Virus record (IMG/VR): IMGVR_UViG_3300005470_000016
Location: 1-30,388 of that record
Reading direction: 5' to 3' (one strand)
Source: a virus
DNA length: 30,388 nucleotides
The notes under the pieces were generated by a model. The model was not told the origin of the DNA and ran no database searches. It saw nothing but the letters and a program-made list of their open reading frames with translations. The position numbers and the translations under genes are program-made. Positions 28,338-30,388 of this stretch are shown piece by piece (position 1 is the stretch's first letter; each line of letters starts with the position of its first letter).

Positions 28338-28582
28338 TTTATTTGTTTTAGGTTTCCTGTTTTTATAAATGCGTTCACGCCATTTTCATTCCTTACCACA
28401 AATCCACCTCCTAAGTTATCATATTTTATTATGTAACACTTTAGTTCTCTTCCAAGCTTATTTGTATACAGATACTTCATTTCTGTGTCTTCAGGATTAA
28501 AATCATCAAGATAAGTATAAGCTTTTATTCTTGATGATTCAATTTCATTTATTGTCATATCTTTCCATTCTAACCACTTCAT
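28334..28582 (-). CDS. Hypothetical protein, 82 aa
   Basis: ATG at 28582 after a leader AATAAGTAAAAT. The protein begins MKWLEWKDMTINEIESSRIK, then a strand-rich second half (GRELKCYIIKYDNLGGGFVV) that could be a small beta-barrel. It overlaps the next gene by ATGA. A long untranslated stretch of about 290 nt precedes it. Unknown function. Confidence 0.65.
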   Translation of the reverse strand: MKWLEWKDMTINEIESSRIKAYTYLDDFNPEDTEMKYLYTNKLGRELKCYIIKYDNLGGGFVVRNENGVNAFIKTGNLKQIK

Positions 28583-28864
28583 ATTTTACTTATTTAATAT
28601 ACCAACTCCTTAATACTGCAATACTACACATCGCAATAGAAGTCTAACTTAATAGACCTTTACCCAACCTTACACACTTCACTCTGCAACCTTTTCTTAT
28701 TAATTCAACCTTTCGGTTTAGGCTATTTGTCTCAGTTGTTAATTATCTCTTTCGAGTTTGCAGCACCTTGTTTCGGAGTAGAAGAGCAAGGATTTATAAA
28801 CAACCGTTGTAATTGAGTCTTTCGCTTTTGTTTAATGACTGAGGAACGGGAAACAATAAACAGT
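28583..28864 (-). other. Gene-free stretch with several small hairpins (possible structured leader)
   Basis: No credible ORF is seen. On the minus strand there are short stems: CTCAGT (28843-28838) pairs with ACTGAG (28736-28731) with TTAA also matching, AACC-GAAA-GGTT (28719-28708), CTC-GAAA-GAG (28756-28747), CCTTG...CAAGG (28792-28767) and AGGTCTA/TAGACTT (28659-28640). Two stems close GAAA (GNRA-type) loops. It may be a leader or ncRNA; each stem is short, so the claim is tentative. Confidence 0.35.
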
Positions 28865-28870
28865 CTATGT

Positions 28871-28878
28871 CAAACATA
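28871..28878 (-). promoter_or_regulatory. -7 box before the structured stretch
   Basis: TATGTTTG on the minus strand, 8 nt after the terminator U-tract of Pk4; no TTG at the expected distances. It may start the transcript that covers 28864-28176. Confidence 0.3.
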
Positions 28879-28885
28879 AACACAC

Positions 28886-28968
28886 AAAAAAAGAGCTAAC
28901 TCTCTGACCTGTCAACTCTATTAATGTGGTGTTTAAACCTAACTAAAATGTCTTTGAAGCGTCAGAGA
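28886..28968 (-). ncRNA. Pseudoknot-terminator leader RNA Pk4
   Basis: P1 pairs TCTCTGAC (28968-28961) with GTCAGAGA (28908-28901). P2 pairs GAGTTGAC (28918-28911) with GTTAGCTC (28900-28893), with two G-T pairs, followed by TTTTTTT (28892-28886). The P1 3' strand lies in the P2 loop. Promoter TATCTTTG at 28994-29001 is 25 nt upstream, giving a possible short RNA of about 105 nt. The segment GCTTCAA after P1 is shared with Pk3. Confidence 0.6.
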
Positions 28969-28993
28969 TTCTTTTTAAGAAGTGCTTACAGTA

Positions 28994-29001
28994 CAAAGAT
29001 A
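28994..29001 (-). promoter_or_regulatory. Promoter of Pk4
   Basis: TATCTTTG on the minus strand, preceded by ATCG at 12 nt and the stretch GAAAATAAATGCT, which is close to GAAATAAAATGCT upstream of the Pk2 promoter at 6543. Confidence 0.45.
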
Positions 29002-29025
29002 AGCATTTATTTTCGATTTTTAAGC

Positions 29026-29056
29026 AAAAGCCCCAACAAATTAATGTCAGGGCTTT
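29026..29056 (-). terminator. Intrinsic terminator after the 65-aa gene
   Basis: AAAGCCC (29056-29050) pairs with GGGCTTT (29033-29027), with TTTT running out of the stem. The stem begins 5 nt after the stop of the gene at 29061-29258. It separates the tail-tube transcript from Pk4. Confidence 0.7.
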
Positions 29057-29060
29057 CTTT

Positions 29061-29258
29061 TTAATCCTCTTTCTCTTTCCGCTTGCGTTTCGGCTTTTCT
29101 TCCTTGACTGTATAGTTAGGTTTACTAAATCCGTTAGCTTGCTTCCAAACGTTTCTAATCGTGTTATGGTCGTATCCCTGTAACGTTCTTACTGCTACTT
29201 CTTCTGTTACTGACTTTAACCATGACTTGTTAAACGTTTCTCCTGCGTGCTTAATCAT
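29061..29258 (-). CDS. Small tail-module protein, 65 aa
   Basis: ATG at 29258 shares its A with the tail-tube stop (TAATG). The protein (MIKHAGETFNKSWLKSVTEE) is helical with an N-terminal aromatic part and a strongly basic tail (KEEKPKRKRKEKED). It could be a tail-associated or nucleic-acid-binding protein. No family recognised. Confidence 0.65.
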   Translation of the reverse strand: MIKHAGETFNKSWLKSVTEEVAVRTLQGYDHNTIRNVWKQANGFSKPNYTVKEEKPKRKRKEKED

Positions 29259-30190
29259 TAAAGAGCTGCAATGTTAACAGTAGCAACATCATAACCTGAA
29301 GCAGTGCAAGTTACTAATAAGTCATCACTAGTTGTTTGAGCCGCAATAGTCAACACATAAGTACCAGCATTCGCTCCTGGTGCAGCAGTAGCTACAACCG
29401 CTGAAGAAGTTGTGTTGTTATAAACCTCAAAGTTAGCTGTTAATAACCCTTCTACATAGTCAGGTGAAACCGCTGAACCGAATCCAGTAGTTACAACAGA
29501 CTGAATTGTAGTAGTAGTTAAAGCCGTTCCTGTTTGGATAGCTGAGATGTTTGGTTCAATTGCAGTTGCTTTATATCCTAAATCTTCAGGTGTAATTGCG
29601 AAAGAGTTTGACATTGCTACATCAGAATCCAAATCCCATGAAATATCTAGTTTTCCTGTAGTCGTATCAGTTGCGAACTCCATAAAAGCGTCAAACGTTT
29701 CAGCAGAAGCCATATAACCGTAAAGATTATCTCCGTCTAATTCACCCCATAAGTTACCAGCTACATCAACATAGTAAAAATCGAAATCAGAGCATCCAAA
29801 TTTTTCAGCTTCTTTAAGAATTGCTGCAACCGCATCTTTTGCGTATGTTTTAAATGCTAAAGTGTAAATACCACCTTGTCCATAGATTTTATACTTTCTA
29901 CCACTTGGAGATGTCTCATAAGTCGTATCTGTACGCTCAAATGTAGGCTCTTCTACTCTTGGGAAAGGGTAAATTCTTGACTCAGCATCCAAAGACGCAG
30001 ATAATAGAGCTAAAATATCAGCTCCAACCGTTCCAGTCGTTACGTCGATACTGTTTCTTGTTACGCCATCCGCTTGATATCTTGGTATGATAATCGGGAA
30101 AGCCATTGTTCTCATCTCAATTACGCAGTTCGGTCTTCCTAAGTTTCCGAAAGTTGGTTCTGCGCATGAGCATATTCCTGTGTTTGCCAT
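29258..30190 (-). CDS. Major tail (tube-like) protein, 310 aa, with Ig-like C-terminus
   Basis: The 310-aa protein has the size and make-up of a major tail protein: N-terminal loop with Cys (MANTGICSCAEPTFGNLGRP), a beta-rich middle with TYETSPSGRKYKIYGQGGIY, and a C-terminal Thr/Ala/Ser-rich domain of about 80 residues (from SAIQTGTALTTT to the end) resembling an Ig-like or BIg2 decoration domain. The ATG at 30190 has leader AACACAAAAAACA. The position upstream of the tape measure genes fits. I did not verify homology. Confidence 0.68.
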   Translation of the reverse strand: MANTGICSCAEPTFGNLGRPNCVIEMRTMAFPIIIPRYQADGVTRNSIDVTTGTVGADILALLSASLDAESRIYPFPRVEEPTFERTDTTYETSPSGRKYKIYGQGGIYTLAFKTYAKDAVAAILKEAEKFGCSDFDFYYVDVAGNLWGELDGDNLYGYMASAETFDAFMEFATDTTTGKLDISWDLDSDVAMSNSFAITPEDLGYKATAIEPNISAIQTGTALTTTTIQSVVTTGFGSAVSPDYVEGLLTANFEVYNNTTSSAVVATAAPGANAGTYVLTIAAQTTSDDLLVTCTASGYDVATVNIAAL

Positions 30191-30230
30191 TGTTTTTTGT
30201 GTTTAAATTGTTATTTGTTATTTGTCTATA

Positions 30231-30388
30231 TTAAAGTTTTAATTCTTTTTTACGGTTCTTGTTAATGTTGTGACCTATTGGGGCTGCCATGTGTATCGAG
30301 CCTAATAGAGTGAATCCAAAATCAGCAATATTAAACTGACCGCCTTTTGCTTGGTCGTATATCTCCTTTCCTAATCCTGCAACCGTTC
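30231..30388 (-). CDS. Partial structural protein, C-terminus
   Basis: The open frame enters at the high-coordinate edge and ends TAA at 30233-30231; 51 codons are visible. The end reads TVAGLGKEIYDQAKGGQFNI, then a hydrophobic turn DFGFTLLGSIHMAAPIGHNI and a basic KNRKKELKL tail. It is most likely the last part of a head or tail-connector protein, since it lies upstream of the tail-tube gene. Too short to assign. Confidence 0.6.
   Translation of the reverse strand, partial: TVAGLGKEIYDQAKGGQFNIADFGFTLLGSIHMAAPIGHNINKNRKKELKL

Noticed and set aside
28795-28876. 27-codon ORF beginning MFDIDCLLF in the gene-free stretch
   Set aside because: T-rich leader unlike real genes here, no coupling, no recognisable sequence; the region is better explained as untranslated.
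1-30388. CRISPR array, insertion sequence or integrase
   Set aside because: No regularly spaced identical repeats of CRISPR type, no transposase, and no tyrosine or serine recombinase motif were seen on either strand.

Overview
The window is part of the genome of a tailed, siphovirus-like bacteriophage whose host is most likely a marine or aquatic Flavobacteriia (Bacteroidota). Three things point there. The DNA is AT-rich. Start codons have no Shine-Dalgarno motif but A-rich leaders of the type AAAyAAAnAATTATG. Promoters fit the Bacteroidota form (TTG, about 19 nt, TAnnTTTG). Every gene I accept is on the minus strand, so transcription runs from high to low coordinates. Genes at both window ends are cut (1-260 and 30231-30388). 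I saw no integrase, portal, terminase or capsid gene here.

Read in the direction of transcription, 30388 to 16229 is the tail block. It holds a truncated structural gene, a tail-tube-like protein with a C-terminal Ig-like domain, small accessory genes, a lipoprotein with its own promoter, an Rnl2-type RNA ligase, two pre-tape-measure genes, a 1047-aa tape measure, baseplate or distal tail proteins and a 1036-aa tail fibre-like protein. Most of these genes overlap as TAATG or ATGA, which suggests translational coupling. The lysis cassette follows at 16095-14562: holin, T7-lysozyme-like amidase and a single-protein spanin (u-spanin).

From 14375 to 3737 lies replication and recombination: a DEDD exonuclease with zinc ribbon, an Ea22-like protein, a DNA methyltransferase, a DnaA-domain-IV-like protein, a replisome-organizer-like protein, a RecA/DnaB-type ATPase, NinG, a DUF3310 protein, an ERF single-strand annealing protein and a FLAP-type 5'-3' exonuclease. 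Two paralogous NUMOD4-HNH-AP2 endonucleases of equal length (163 aa) sit inside or next to this block. The last part, 3700-1, holds a DUF3127-type SSB and small unknown ORFs.

Three features stand out beyond ordinary phage annotation. (1) Small ORFs at 1.2-3.7 kb are separated by long inverted-repeat elements built like integron attC sites, suggesting a gene-cassette array without an integrase. (2) Four loci (about 3.27, 6.50, 9.83 and 28.93 kb) carry leader RNAs with the same interleaved two-helix (H-type pseudoknot) plan but unrelated sequences. In three of them the second helix is followed by a U-tract like an intrinsic terminator. (3) Promoters fall into two types: TTG-N19-TAnnTTTR directly before genes, and TAnnTTTG preceded by TTG at only about 12 nt, found before structured leaders, the holin and tail genes. 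All structures and domain calls come from reading the sequence by eye; no search or folding program was run.
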